This document shows positions 17,936 to 27,702 of a stretch of 64,000 nt of DNA, piece by piece; the stretch's first letter is position 1, and the number at the start of each line of letters is the position of its first letter. The position numbers and the translations under genes are program-made. The notes under the pieces were generated by a model. The model ran no database searches. It saw nothing but the letters and a program-made list of their open reading frames with translations, and was not told the DNA's origin. This DNA comes from CBDUEF01 sp018063485 (GTDB lineage Bacteria; Pseudomonadota; Alphaproteobacteria; Rhodobacterales; Rhodobacteraceae), in contig JBAOID010000031.1 in the NCBI GenBank assembly GCA_037045435.1, forward strand, positions 124,001-188,000, given 5' to 3'.

Positions 17936-19234
17936 CTAAAGCTCGTGTTGGGGCTCGTGCCGGGCCAACCAGCCCTGCAAACGACCGCGAATATCCGCGG
18001 CGATCCCCAGATCCTCAATCTCGTCAATGGCCTGGGCGAGAAACGCCTGCACCAACAGCGATTGCGCAAGCGCCAAGGGCACCCCACGCGAGCGCAGATA
18101 GTAAAGCGCCGTCTCATCAATCGCGCCCGAGGTCGAGCCATGGCTGCATTTCACGTCATCGGCATAGATTTCCAGCTCGGGCTTGGCCAGAAACTGGCTG
18201 GCTCCGTCAAGAAGCAGTGATTGGCTGATCTGATAGCCATCGGTTTTCTGCGCGATCTGCTTGACCAGAATCTTGCCCTGAAACACCCCGACCGCGCCGT
18301 TTTTCAGCACTTTCTTGTAGACCTGACGGCTTTCGCAGCGCTCGGCGCCATGGGTGATGAATACGGTATCATCATGGTGAAAATCACCATCCCCCAAGGC
18401 AGCGCCCGCGATATGGGTCACGGACTCAGACCCAAGCATCTCGATCACCGCCTCATTGCGGGTCAACTTGCCATTTGCCGTCAGCGTAAAGGACTTGAAT
18501 GTCGATTTCTTACCCAAACGGGCAAACAGATGTGTCACCGCCACGCGTTCGTGGTCGCGGCCCTGCGCGCGGATATGATGAAAGCGTGCGCCATCGCCCA
18601 CCTCGACTTCCATCACCTTGCAAAACCGCGCCGCTGCCGGGCCGTTTTCCAGCACGGTGATTTCAGACCCTGGCTCAAGTTTGATGCAATGGTGCAAGAT
18701 CACGTCGGAACTCTCTGATTTATGGTGATAAATCAAGGAAATCGGGCGCGACGCCTTGCCTGTCACCCGGATCAGGATGCCGTCGGTTGCAAAGGCAGAG
18801 TTCAGCGTGGCAAAGGGCCGTTCGACCGGGTTTTGCCCGCGCGCCTCAAGCACGCCGTAAAGCCCCTGCGCCCAATGGATATCCGCAGCCCCGCCGCCGC
18901 GCCAACCGCTCGATGGTACACGCCCGCCATCTCCAGCGCATCCGATTGCGCCGGATCGAACACGCCATCGACAAAGACGATCTTCAAGCGGTCAATCGCG
19001 TCGAAGGTCATCGGCTCATCGCCGGCGTCAAACAGCGCCGCCGACCCCGCCTCGGCGTGCATTCAGCAACGCCGGATCGGTATAGCGCCAGTATTCGTCG
19101 CGCTTGCCCGGCAGGCCCATCGCGATCAGCCGGGCCAAAGCCTCGGCCCGCGCCGCCCCCAGCCAGCCCGTCCTGATCAAACGACAGATCGGCGATCCGC
19201 GCCTGTCAGCCGTTTCCCGTTTTGCCACAGCCAT
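17936..19234 (-). CDS. sufD: SufD, Fe-S scaffold subunit, several frameshifts near the N-terminus
   Basis: Partner of SufB and SufC in the SufBC2D complex. The C-terminal 300 residues are clean (GQNPVERPFATLNSAF, VYKKVLKNGAVGVFQGKI, DDVKCSHGSTSGAIDE, LRSRGVPLALAQSLLVQAFL). The N-terminal third is spread over three frames, with GLPGKRDEYWRYTDP and FDAIDRLKIVFVDGVFDP, broken near 19195, 19165, 19055 and 18925-18870. The ATG at 19234 overlaps the sufC stop (TGATG). Because the gene is essential in most bacteria that have only SUF, the breaks are most likely sequence insertions. Confidence 0.9.
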
Positions 19235-19991
19235 CACACTTGCTCCGCCAAAAGATCGGCATAGCCGTTTTCTTCGACCTCAAGCGCCAGTTCCGGCCCG
19301 CCCGATTTGATGATCCGCCCGGCGGCCATGATATGCACCACATCTGGTTTGATATGATCCAGAAGCCGCTGGTAATGGGTGATCACCAGAAACGACCGCC
19401 CCGCCGCCCGCAGCGCGTTCACGCCATCCGCAGACCAGTTTCATCGCATCGACATCCAGCCCAGAGTCGGTCTCATCCAGGATGCACATCTTGGGTTCCA
19501 GCATCGCCATTTGCAGGATTTCGTTGCGCTTTTTCTCGCCGCCTGAAAAGCCGACATTGACCGGGCGCTTCAGCATCTCGGCGTCGATCTTCAACGCCTT
19601 CGCCTTCTCGCGCACCACTTTGAGAAACTCGCCCGCGCTCATTTCCGGCTCACCGCGCGCCTTGCGTTGGGCGTTCACGGCTGTGCGCAAAAAGGTCATG
19701 TTGCCGACGCCAGGGATTTCCACCGGATATTGAAAAGCCAGAAACAGCCCCGCTGCCGCGCGGGCCTCCGGGTCCATTCCCAAAAGTTCCACGCCTTCCA
19801 GCTTGGCCGAGCCTTCGAGTTACCTCATAGCCATCGCGGCCCGACAGCACATAAGACAGCGTTGATTTGCCCGACCCGTTCGGCCCCATGATCGCATGGA
19901 CTTCGCCCGCGCCGATCATCAGATCTACCCCGTTCAGGATAACCTTGTCTTCTTCTTCAAGTTTGACATGCAGGTTCTTGATTTCCAGCAT
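19234..19991 (-). CDS. sufC: SufC ATPase, two frameshifts
   Basis: ABC-type ATPase that powers cluster assembly on SufBD. Walker A GPNGSGKSTLSYVLSG, signature GFSGGEKKRNEILQ and Walker B CILDETDSGLDVDAM are all present but in different frames. Breaks occur at about 19818 (an extra C in gtaactCgaagg, minus strand) and about 19432 (extra base in ctggtcTgcggatgg). Joined length is about 252 residues, the family norm. It lies 28 bp after the upstream methyltransferase gene. Confidence 0.93.
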
Positions 19992-20018
19992 TTTCTTTCC
20001 TTTTATCAGGCAAGCAGC

Positions 20019-20613
20019 CTAAGCAGGCCGCAGATAGGTTTCGATAATCCAACCCAGACGGTCCACCGGGAACGGGGTTGGCACAAGGTCAAACACCGCC
20101 ATGCGGCCGATCAAGGCCGTGGGGCGCACCAATTCCTCAACCTTGTGATAGGGTTGGCGGTCGATGTAATCATCCCACAGCACCGTCACCGGCGCCTGAC
20201 AGCGAAAAAGCACCGTCAGAAAACAGGCCGCACGGAACGCGCCCGTCAATCAGCACCACATCGGGTTGCACAAAATCCGGGCGCTCCCAGACCGACAGCG
20301 CATAGCCGGGCCATTTGTGAAAGGCCTTGGTGTCCACCGGCTGGCCCCATTCGCGCGTCGGGCCAATATCACCGTGATGCAGCACCACTTTGGCGACAGG
20401 AGGCACCGCGTCGAAAAAGGCTTGCATATCGGTCAACCATTTCGCATCGCTCTCCACCGAAAACACCGATGCCCCGGCGGTTTGCCCGGCCAAGACCGTC
20501 GATCCACCCGAGCCATATTCCAGGATCACCCGTGCCTCGCCATAGGCCGTGCGCAAAGCCTCGGCCTCGACCAGGGGCAGGGTCAGGGTGGGTGGTTGCA
20601 GCAGACCTGACAT
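20019..20613 (-). CDS. Class I SAM methyltransferase-like protein inside suf operon, one frameshift
   Basis: About 198 residues joined. ARVILEYGSGGSTVLAG is a motif I (SAM-binding) sequence, followed by VFSVESDAKWLTDM and PDVVLIDGRFRAACFL, the pattern of class I methyltransferase-like proteins. The frame breaks near 20232 (extra G in gggcgcGttccg, minus strand). The start ATG overlaps the stop of the upstream FkbM-type gene (TGATG) and the end lies 28 bp before sufC. The substrate is unknown; it could act on a glycan, lipid or protein. Confidence 0.7.
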
Positions 20614-21572
20614 CAGACCCGCCCACCCGGCTCTTTGGGCGCGCGCCTGTATCTTTCGGGCAAAGCATCAACATAGGCCGCAGGCAGGTCAGCGGCCACC
20701 AGCCCGCGCGCGACCAATTCATCAAGGCAAAGCACCACAAGCGAATGGCTGGAAACCACAGCGGCCGCCAGCATTGCCATATGCAGCACTTGCGCATCAT
20801 CAAAGGCCTTGAGACGATCAAGATCGCGCACATAAACCGCATCGCCGTCAATGACCTGATCGGGATTGCGCTTTATGTTCAGCCGGTTGATTTGCGAATT
20901 GATCAATGGCCGCGAGACCGGCGCAAAGATCTTGTGCAATTGAAACCCCAGCCTGCGCAGTTGGGTGTCGATGCCCGAAAGCATCGGCTCGCCCTTGTAA
21001 AGCGCGAAATAGCGCAACTCGACAATCACCATGCAGGCGGTTTGCAGCTTGACGGCGGCGCCGGTAAAGACATCGCCCTCACCGCCCTGAATGTCGATTT
21101 TCAGAAGATCAAAGCGGTCCACATCGGCAAAATCGTCCAGGCGCACAGTGTCAAAGGCAATCCGGGCCTTGATGTCAGACCAGGGTTTCAGCGCCAGCAG
21201 CTTTATCGCCGCCTCGGCTGGCTCAAAGATCGATGTGAAGCCGTGGGACTTATAGACTTTCAACTCTTTTGCAGACCCATCGCCCACCGCAAAGGGCAAG
21301 TAATGTTCGCGCGGGCCCTTGATCTTTTGCAATTCTGCAAAGGCGCCGGGATGGGGTTCAAACCCCAATACATCGCAAAGGCCCTGTTGGGTCATCGCCA
21401 GATAAGGCGCATCAGCGACATTGGGGTTTGCCCCCACATCCACCACGCGGGTCCGCCGTTCCAGCGGCAGGCCCCGCAACAGCACCATAAGCGACGGATC
21501 AACGGTTTCAGGCTGCGCCGACAAATAGCCCACCCCTTGCCCAACCGTGGTGTTGTGAACGGTCTTATCCAA
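20613..21572 (-). CDS. FkbM-family methyltransferase inside suf operon
   Basis: About 319 residues. The FkbM core is clear: VVDVGANPNVADAPYLAM (SAM binding), VLGFEPHPGAFAELQ, YLPFAVGDGSAKELKVY, IAFDTVRLDDFADVDRFDLLKIDIQGGE. No ATG starts the domain; a TTG at 21572 sits 5 bases after GGAGGG and overlaps the sufB stop by 8 bp, so I propose it as the start; a GTG a few codons later is possible. FkbM enzymes mostly O-methylate sugars and lipids. Its location between sufB and sufC is unusual. Confidence 0.8.
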   Translation of the reverse strand: MDKTVHNTTVGQGVGYLSAQPETVDPSLMVLLRGLPLERRTRVVDVGANPNVADAPYLAMTQQGLCDVLGFEPHPGAFAELQKIKGPREHYLPFAVGDGSAKELKVYKSHGFTSIFEPAEAAIKLLALKPWSDIKARIAFDTVRLDDFADVDRFDLLKIDIQGGEGDVFTGAAVKLQTACMVIVELRYFALYKGEPMLSGIDTQLRRLGFQLHKIFAPVSRPLINSQINRLNIKRNPDQVIDGDAVYVRDLDRLKAFDDAQVLHMAMLAAAVVSSHSLVVLCLDELVARGLVAADLPAAYVDALPERYRRAPKEPGGRV

Positions 21573-23073
21573 CCGAACCCTCCAGCGAAATCGCCACCAG
21601 CGCCTGCGCCTCCATGGCAAATTCCATCGGCAAGGCCTGCAACACATCCTTGCAGAACCCGTTCACCACCAGCGCCACCGCCTCTTCCTCATCCATCCCG
21701 CGCGAGCGGCAATAGAAAAGCTGATCGTCATCAACCTTGCTGGTCGTGGCCTCATGTTCGACGCGGCTGCTGTTATTCTTCACCTCGATGTAAGGCACTG
21801 TATGTGCCCCGCATTTGTCACCGATCAGCAGGCTGTCGCATTGGGTGTAATTGCGGCTTTCGGTGGCCTTGGGATGCATCGACACGAGGCCACGATAGGT
21901 GTTCTGCGCCCGGCCTGCCGAAATGCCCTTGGAGACGATCCGCGATTTGGTGCGCTTGCCCAGATGCACCATCTTGGTGCCGGTATCGGCCTGTTGGGCG
22001 TTGTTGGCGATGGCAATCGAGTAGAACTCGCCCTGTGAATCATCGCCGCGCAGGATGCAGGACGGGTATTTCCAGGTGATCGCAGAGCCGGTTTCCACCT
22101 GCGTCCACATCACCTTGGCCCGATCCCCGCGGCAATCGGCGCGTTTGGTCACAAAGTTGAAAATCCCGCCAACCCCGTTTTCATCGCCGGGATACCAGTT
22201 TTGCACCGTGGAGTATTTCACCTCGGCGTCCTTAAGGATCACCAGTTCCACGACCGCCGCATGAAGCTGATGGGTGTCGCGTTTGGGGGCCGTGCAGCCC
22301 TCAAGATAGGACACATAAGATCCTTCATCGGCAATGATCAGCGTGCGTTCAAACTGGCCGGTATTCTCGGCGTTGATGCGGAAATAGGTCGAAAGCTCCA
22401 TCGGGCAGCGGGTGCCTTTGGGGATGTAGACGAAAGAACCATCTGAAAACACGGCCGAATTCAGCGTGGCAAAGAAGTTGTCCGATTGCGGCACAACCGA
22501 TCCCAGATATTGCTTGACCAACTCGGGATGCTCTTTGATCGCCTCGGAGATCGAGCAGAAAATCACTCCCGCCTTGGCCAGTTCGCCGCGAAATGTGGTG
22601 CCCAAAGACACCGAGTCAAACACCGCATCCACCGCCACCCGGCGCTCGCCCTCGGGGGCCTCAACCCCTGCCAGCAGTGCCTGTTCTTTCAGCGGAATCC
22701 CCAATTTTGCATAGGTTGCCAGCAGCTTCGGGTCGACCTCATCCAAGGATTTCGGCTTGACCGCCATGCTTTTGGGTTTGGCGTAGTAATACTGGTCCTG
22801 ATAGTCGATCTTGGGATAATTCAGCATCGCCCAACGCGGCTCTTGCATCTGCACCCAACGACGGTAAGCCGCCAGCCGCCAGTCCAGCATCCACTCCGGC
22901 TCGCCGTTTTTCTCGGAAATCAGCCGCACGATATCCTCGGACACGCCTTTGGGCGCATAATCCATTTCGATATCGGTCGACCAGCCGTATTTATAGCTGC
23001 CAGACATGGCGTGCACGGTTTCAATCGTTTCCCGATCCACCCCGTCGCGCACTTCAATCTCAACATCTGACAT
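21565..23073 (-). CDS. sufB: SufB, Fe-S scaffold subunit
   Basis: 502 residues from the ATG at 23073, which lies 8 bases from AAGGA; an ATG two codons earlier (23079) is too close to that site. Conserved parts include MSGSYKYGWSTDIEMDYAPKG, FYSIAIANNAQQADTGTKM, the core AGRAQNTYRGLV and the cluster-region NYTQCDSLLIGDKCGAHT. SufB receives sulfur from the desulfurase and builds the [4Fe-4S] cluster. The gene is uninterrupted and is the third gene of the operon. Confidence 0.97.
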   Translation of the reverse strand: MSDVEIEVRDGVDRETIETVHAMSGSYKYGWSTDIEMDYAPKGVSEDIVRLISEKNGEPEWMLDWRLAAYRRWVQMQEPRWAMLNYPKIDYQDQYYYAKPKSMAVKPKSLDEVDPKLLATYAKLGIPLKEQALLAGVEAPEGERRVAVDAVFDSVSLGTTFRGELAKAGVIFCSISEAIKEHPELVKQYLGSVVPQSDNFFATLNSAVFSDGSFVYIPKGTRCPMELSTYFRINAENTGQFERTLIIADEGSYVSYLEGCTAPKRDTHQLHAAVVELVILKDAEVKYSTVQNWYPGDENGVGGIFNFVTKRADCRGDRAKVMWTQVETGSAITWKYPSCILRGDDSQGEFYSIAIANNAQQADTGTKMVHLGKRTKSRIVSKGISAGRAQNTYRGLVSMHPKATESRNYTQCDSLLIGDKCGAHTVPYIEVKNNSSRVEHEATTSKVDDDQLFYCRSRGMDEEEAVALVVNGFCKDVLQALPMEFAMEAQALVAISLEGSVG

Positions 23074-23113
23074 CGCCATTTTCCTTCTAATCCAAGTCTT
23101 TTCGCCAGCACCT

Positions 23114-24157
23114 TCAGGCAACCCGCGCCCTGATCCGCCTGTAATCGCGCGCCCAAGCATCGGCAAAGCGCAACACCTGTTCTTCGGTCACACCCGGCCC
23201 AATCGAGATACGAATGGCCTGCCCCGCTGTCGCCTCATCAAACCCCATCGCCTTCAACACCCGACTTGCCCGCACCTTGCCGCTGGAACAGGCCGACCCC
23301 GCCGAGATCGCAAATCCTGCCAGATCCATCGCCATCACCTGCGTCTCACCCTTCCAGCCGGGTGCGATCAAGTTGAGCGTGTTCGGCAGACGCTTCACGC
23401 TATTCCCGACTGAAATAGTATTAAATCCATGGGCCGACAATGCCGAATCTAGAATATTTCTAATTCCTGCGACCTCTTGCCATACCCCATCGGCCAAATC
23501 CCTGGCCGCAGCCTCGGCGGCTGCTGCAAATCCGGCGATGCCGATCAGGTTTTCAGTGCCTGCACGTCGCCCCATTTCCTGCCCGCCGCCCCGCATCTGC
23601 GCCGCCACCTCAACTCCGCGTTTGACCACCAGCGCGCCGATGCCCTTCGGTCCTCCCAGCTTATGCGCCGAAACCAGCCCCATCTGACAGTCGAGCCAGT
23701 TGAACGCCAAAGGCAGCTTGCCAAAACCCTGGGTCAGATCAGACACCGCCAGACCCTGCGGCAAATCCTGCACCACCCCGGTTTCCGAATTGGCCAGTTG
23801 CAGCGCCGTGTGCGCAGGCTCCGCCACTTTCACACGCCCAGCCCGGTCCACCGCCAGATCAGGCGTGCACCACGCCGCCACCGCCTCATGCTCCACTTCG
23901 GCACAAGACAACCCCCGCCCCGCGCAGGCCAAAGCCGCCGCCTCGGTCGCCCCTGCGGTAAAGATCAGATCTGCCCCTTGCGCCCCCAAAGCCGCCGCAA
24001 TCCTGGCGCGCGAGCGTTCCATCAACGCCTTGGCCGCCCGCCCCTCGGCGTGAACCGAGGACGGATTGCCGATGATATCCATCGCCGCAATCATCGCCGC
24101 CCGTGCCTGTGGCCGCAGCGGCGTCGTGGCGTTCCAGTCAAGATAGACCCGGCTCAT
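23114..24157 (-). CDS. IscS/NifS-like cysteine desulfurase
   Basis: 347 residues, class V PLP aminotransferase fold. The start VYLDWNATTPLRPQA, the PLP lysine in SAHKLGGPKGIGALVV and the catalytic Cys in SAGSACSSGKVRASRVL place it in group I (IscS/NifS), distinct from the group II sufS at the other end of the operon. It is shorter than IscS (about 400) and lacks the usual LHNEIGT-type loop, having LANSETGVVQ instead. Its ATG overlaps the iscR stop (ATGA). It probably gives sulfur to SufB, or to another acceptor. Confidence 0.9.
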   Translation of the reverse strand: MSRVYLDWNATTPLRPQARAAMIAAMDIIGNPSSVHAEGRAAKALMERSRARIAAALGAQGADLIFTAGATEAAALACAGRGLSCAEVEHEAVAAWCTPDLAVDRAGRVKVAEPAHTALQLANSETGVVQDLPQGLAVSDLTQGFGKLPLAFNWLDCQMGLVSAHKLGGPKGIGALVVKRGVEVAAQMRGGGQEMGRRAGTENLIGIAGFAAAAEAAARDLADGVWQEVAGIRNILDSALSAHGFNTISVGNSVKRLPNTLNLIAPGWKGETQVMAMDLAGFAISAGSACSSGKVRASRVLKAMGFDEATAGQAIRISIGPGVTEEQVLRFADAWARDYRRIRARVA

Positions 24158-24625
24158 TCATCCACCACCCGAAACAGCGCAGGCACCGCCGGGCATGGCA
24201 CCATCGCATTGCCGATCACATCCGACAGCCGCGTCTGGTGCAAGAACACATAGACATGCGCCGACAAGCCCTCCCACAGCCGGTTGGTCAGGCTTTGCGC
24301 ACGGCTGCCCGACACCCCACCCGAGGCCCCTGCCCCCGAATGCATCGCATCCACGGTTTCCTCAACCGCCTCCATCACATCCGAAATCCTGATCGCATCG
24401 GGGCTTTTGGCCAGCCGATAGCCCCCGCCCGGCCCCCGCACCGCCTTTACCAGACCCCGCCCGGCGCAGCTTGACGAACAACTGCTCCAGATAGGGCAGC
24501 GAGATGTCCTGCCGTTTGGCGATCGCAGCCAAAGACATCAACTCATCGCCACCCGATTTGGCATCCGCCAGCGCCAGATCGGCCAGCGCAACCATGGCAT
24601 ACCGTCCTTTGGTCGAGAGTTTCAT
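24154..24625 (-). CDS. iscR: Rrf2-family Fe-S regulator IscR, one frameshift, no Cys triad
   Basis: About 156 residues joined. The N-terminal winged helix is typical (MKLSTKGRYAMVALADLA, ISLPYLEQLFVKLRRAG, VRGPGGGYRLAKSPD). The frame breaks near 24467 where four G stand for three. The region that holds three cysteines in E. coli IscR reads HSGAGASGGVSGSRAQSLTN here, with none. The only cysteine is Cys144 in MVPCPAVP. Rhodobacter sphaeroides IscR is known to be of this atypical type. It heads the suf operon and likely represses it and itself under iron sufficiency. Confidence 0.88.
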
Positions 24626-24700
24626 CGTATTCCTGCCAAATCCATTGACGTTGCGCACCGGGCCGCTTAACTCAAACCCAGTCCATGGCGGCACCTGCCG

Positions 24701-24739
24701 CCTTAGAATGGTTCTAGGATATCCGAGCGAATTCGTCAA
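24701..24739 (-). promoter_or_regulatory. suf/iscR promoter with palindromic operator over the -10
   Basis: On the minus strand TTGACG (24734-24739) and TAGAAC (24711-24716) are 17 bp apart. The -10 lies inside an inverted repeat CCTTAGAA-TG-GTTCTAGG (24701-24718), well placed for autorepression by IscR. The leader to the iscR ATG is about 80 nt. Confidence 0.6.
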
Positions 24740-24772
24740 CAAATCGCTTGGTCAACATTCACGGGAGCACAT

Positions 24773-25432
24773 ATGCCCGAAGTTATCTTTGCCGGTCCCG
24801 AAGGCCGTCTCGAAGGCCGCTATCATCCGCAAAAAGAACGCGACGCGCCGATTGCCATCGTTTTGCATCCCGACAGCCGCCATGGCGGCACCATGAACAA
24901 CAAGGTCGTCTACAACCTGCACTACGCATTCTACAACCTGGGCTTCACGGTGTTGCGGTTCAATTTCCGCGGCGTCGGCCGTTCGCAAGGCGTCTATGAT
25001 GAGGGCATTGGTGAGTTGTCCGATGCCGCCTCGGCGCTGGATTATCTGCAGGCAATGAACCCCAATGCCAAACACTGCTGGGTCGCGGGCTTTTCGTTCG
25101 GGGCATGGATCGGCATGCAGCTCTTGATGCGCCGCCCGGAAATCACCGGCTTCATCTCGGTGGCCCCACCGGCCAATATGTATGACTTCTCCTTCCTCGC
25201 CCCCTGCCCGGCTTCGGGCCTGATCATCAACGGCTCGGCTGACAAAGTGGCCCCGCCCAAGGATACGGTGTCCTTGGTCAACAAGCTGCATGATCAAAAG
25301 GGCATCACCATCACCCATGATGTCGTCGAAGGTGCCGACCATTTCTTCAAGGATGAAGAGGCGCATATGAAGCCGATGATCAACACTGTTTCGGCCTATG
25401 TGAAACGTCGTCTGACCGAGGTATCGCGTTAA
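24773..25432 (+). CDS. Alpha/beta hydrolase (dienelactone-hydrolase-like)
   Basis: 219 residues. The oxyanion region VLHPDSRHGGTMNNKVVY, the RGVGRSQG turn, nucleophile elbow GFSFGAWIGMQ (Ser), the Asp in INGSADKVAPP and His in GADHFFKDEE give a full catalytic triad. The family (COG2945) is poorly defined functionally. It is divergent from iscR, sharing an intergenic of about 150 bp, and its TAA directly abuts the ATG of the next gene. Confidence 0.85.
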   Translation: MPEVIFAGPEGRLEGRYHPQKERDAPIAIVLHPDSRHGGTMNNKVVYNLHYAFYNLGFTVLRFNFRGVGRSQGVYDEGIGELSDAASALDYLQAMNPNAKHCWVAGFSFGAWIGMQLLMRRPEITGFISVAPPANMYDFSFLAPCPASGLIINGSADKVAPPKDTVSLVNKLHDQKGITITHDVVEGADHFFKDEEAHMKPMINTVSAYVKRRLTEVSR

Positions 25433-25697
25433 ATGTCGGTTCTTGACGATATGGGCGATGCGCTTGCCCGTGATGTGCTGGCCGCCATGGTCGAATTGGA
25501 CGATGAAAAGCTGGCCGACAAGATGTCGAAAATCCTGCTCGACGCCTCGCCCACCATGCAAGAGGCGTTCCTGACCGCCTATCCGCGTCCGCGTTGCCGA
25601 AATGCGCGGGCGCAAGTTCCTTGAGGCGGCGCTCAAAGCCAAACGCGAAGGGCGCGATGGTCCCAAGGTGATCATGGACTCTGGCGGCGGACATTGA
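25433..25697 (+). CDS. Conserved small hypothetical protein, one frameshift
   Basis: About 87 residues, acidic at the start (MSVLDDMGDALARDVLAAM, DEKLADKMSKIL) and basic at the end (RGRKFLEAALKAKREGRDG). An extra T near 25575 (accgccTatccgc) breaks the frame; without it the protein ends at the TGA at 25695-25697. It is packed between the hydrolase (adjacent codons) and the HD gene (4-bp overlap). I do not recognise the family. Confidence 0.6.
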
Positions 25698-26293
25698 GCG
25701 ACACGGCCATGAATGCGAGGCTCGATCAGCAATTCGCCTTTCTGAACGAGGCGGATCGCCTGAAATCCGTGCTGCGCGCCACCACTTTATGTGATGGCTC
25801 GCGGCGGGAAAACTCGGGCGAACATTCGTGGCATCTGGCACTTTATGCACTGGTGCTGGCAGATCAGGCCGCCCCCGGCGTTGAAATCAACCGAGTGATC
25901 AAGATGCTGCTGATCCATGATCTGGTCGAGATCGACGTGGGCGACGTCCCGATCCATTCGGCCAATGGTGCCGCCCATGCCAGCACGGAAACCCTGGCCG
26001 CCGAATCCCGCGCCGCCGAGCGTATCTTCGGCCTGCTTCCGCCTGATCTTGCCCCTATCTTCCGCGCGCTTTGGGACGAGTTCGAGGCGGCCCTCACCCC
26101 CGACGCCATTTTCGCCAAATCGCTCGACCGGGTGCAGCCGGTCATGGCCAATCTGCAATCGGGCGGCGGCACCTGGATCGAATACAGTGTCACTGCCGCA
26201 CAACTGGAAACGCGCGTGGGCGCAAAGATCGCCAAAGGCGCGCCGCGTCTGTGGGATTGGATCCGCGCCCAGTCCTCCCGCTACTTCGGTTAA
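25694..26293 (+). CDS. HD-domain phosphohydrolase (YfbR-like)
   Basis: 199 residues. The HD signature is complete: GEHSWHLALYAL (His), LLIHDLVEIDVGDVP (HD pair), and a distal Asp in AKSLDRVQPVMANLQ. This layout matches the YfbR/HDDC2 group of 5'-deoxynucleotidases. The TTG at 25694 overlaps the preceding stop (TTGA); an ATG at 25709 is an alternative start. Metal-dependent nucleotide hydrolysis is expected. Confidence 0.82.
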   Translation: MSDTAMNARLDQQFAFLNEADRLKSVLRATTLCDGSRRENSGEHSWHLALYALVLADQAAPGVEINRVIKMLLIHDLVEIDVGDVPIHSANGAAHASTETLAAESRAAERIFGLLPPDLAPIFRALWDEFEAALTPDAIFAKSLDRVQPVMANLQSGGGTWIEYSVTAAQLETRVGAKIAKGAPRLWDWIRAQSSRYFG

Positions 26294-26375
26294 ATTCGGT
26301 ATACCGTCGCATACCATCTTCCCAAACACCCCGAATTCCACTAAACACAGCGCAACTCAATCAAAAGGGGCCGAT

Positions 26376-27597
26376 ATGACCAAAATCAAGGTAGCCAACC
26401 CCGTCGTCGAACTCGATGGCGATGAAATGACCCGCATCATCTGGGACTTCATCAAGAAAAAGCTGATCCTGCCCTATCTCGATATTGATCTGAAATATTA
26501 CGATCTGGGCATCGAAGAGCGCGATCGCACCAATGACCAGATCACCATCGACGCTGCCCATGCGATCCAGAAATACGGCGTCGGCGTCAAATGCGCGACC
26601 ATCACCCCCGATGAGCAGCGGGTCGAGGAATTCGACCTGAAGCAGATGTGGAAATCGCCCAACGGCACCATCCGCAACATCCTTGGCGGCGTGATCTTCC
26701 GCGAACCGATCATCTGCAAGAACGTGCCGCGCCTTGTGCCCGGCTGGACCAAGCCCATCGTCGTGGGCCGTCACGCCTTTGGCGACCAGTACACGCGCCA
26801 CCGATTTCCGCTTTCCGGGCGCGGGCAAACTGACGATGAAATTTGTCGGCGACGATGGCACCGTGATTGAAAAAGAGGTCTATCAGGCGCCGTCGCTCGG
26901 GCGTTGTACATGGGCATGTATAACCTTGATGACTCCATCATCGACTTTGCCCGCGCTCGTCGATGAACTATGGCTTGCTCAAAGGCTGGCCGGTGTATCT
27001 GTCGACCAAGAACACCATCCTCAAGGCCTATGATGGCCGCTTCAAGGATCTGTTCGCCAAAGTCTATGCCGAGGAATTCGAAGACAAATTCAAGGCGGCT
27101 GGCATCCATTACGAACACCGCCTGATTGATGATATGGTGGCCAGCGCAATGAAATGGTCGGGCGGCTATGTCTGGGCCTGCAAGAACTATGACGGCGATG
27201 TGCAATCCGACACCGTGGCGCAGGGCTTTGGCTCCTTGGGCCTGATGACCTCGATCCTGATGACGCCAGATGGCCAAACCGTCGAGGCCGAAGCGGCGCA
27301 TGGCACCGTCACCCGCCACTTACCGCGAGCATCAAAAGGGCAAGGCGACCAGCACCAATTCCATCGCCTCGATCTTCGCCTGGACCGGTGGTCTGAAACA
27401 CCGCGCGAAACTTGATACCAACGATGCAGTTGATGCGCTTTGCCACCACGCTGGAACAGGTCACTGTTCAGGCCGTCGAGGATGGTCATATGACCAAAGA
27501 CCTTGCCCTTTTGGTCGGCCCCGATCAGAAATGGCTGACCACGATGGGCTATCTGGAAACCGTGGACAGTTACCTGAACAAGGCCCTTGCAGGCTAA
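26376..27597 (+). CDS. icd: NADP-dependent isocitrate dehydrogenase, about five frameshifts
   Basis: TCA-cycle enzyme of the eukaryote-like IDH subfamily, about 404 residues when joined. The N-terminus MTKIKVANPVVELDGDEMTR and the segments RNILGGVIFREPI, WPVYLSTKNTILKAYDGRF, GGYVWACKNYDGDVQSD, VEAEAAHGTVTRH and NSIASIFAWTGGL are all recognisable. The frame shifts near 26794, 26901, 26918, 26955, 27320 and 27430, within conserved blocks. All but the one near 26955, where the sequence is ambiguous, are fixed by removing one base. An essential enzyme with so many breaks indicates assembly error. Confidence 0.95.
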
Positions 27598-27649
27598 CCA
27601 TCCCAAGCCTTGACGCTGCGGCTCGTGCCGCAGGAACGATGATCAAAAG

Positions 27650-27684
27650 AAGAAATGCGCGCGACACCACCGCGCGCATTTCTT
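27650..27684. terminator. Bidirectional terminator between icd and DUF6456 gene
   Basis: Fourteen-base perfect stem AAGAAATGCGCGCG (27650-27663) and CGCGCGCATTTCTT (27671-27684) with a 7-nt loop, placed between convergent genes. A- and T-rich ends serve both directions. Confidence 0.75.
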
Positions 27685-27702
27685 GCAAATTGCACGGCCC
27701 CG

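Noticed and set aside
19896..22079. 727-codon plus-strand open frame across the suf region
   Set aside because: It is antisense to sufB, the FkbM gene and the adjoining methyltransferase, with shadow composition (RHP-rich); minus-strand genes there have clear domains.
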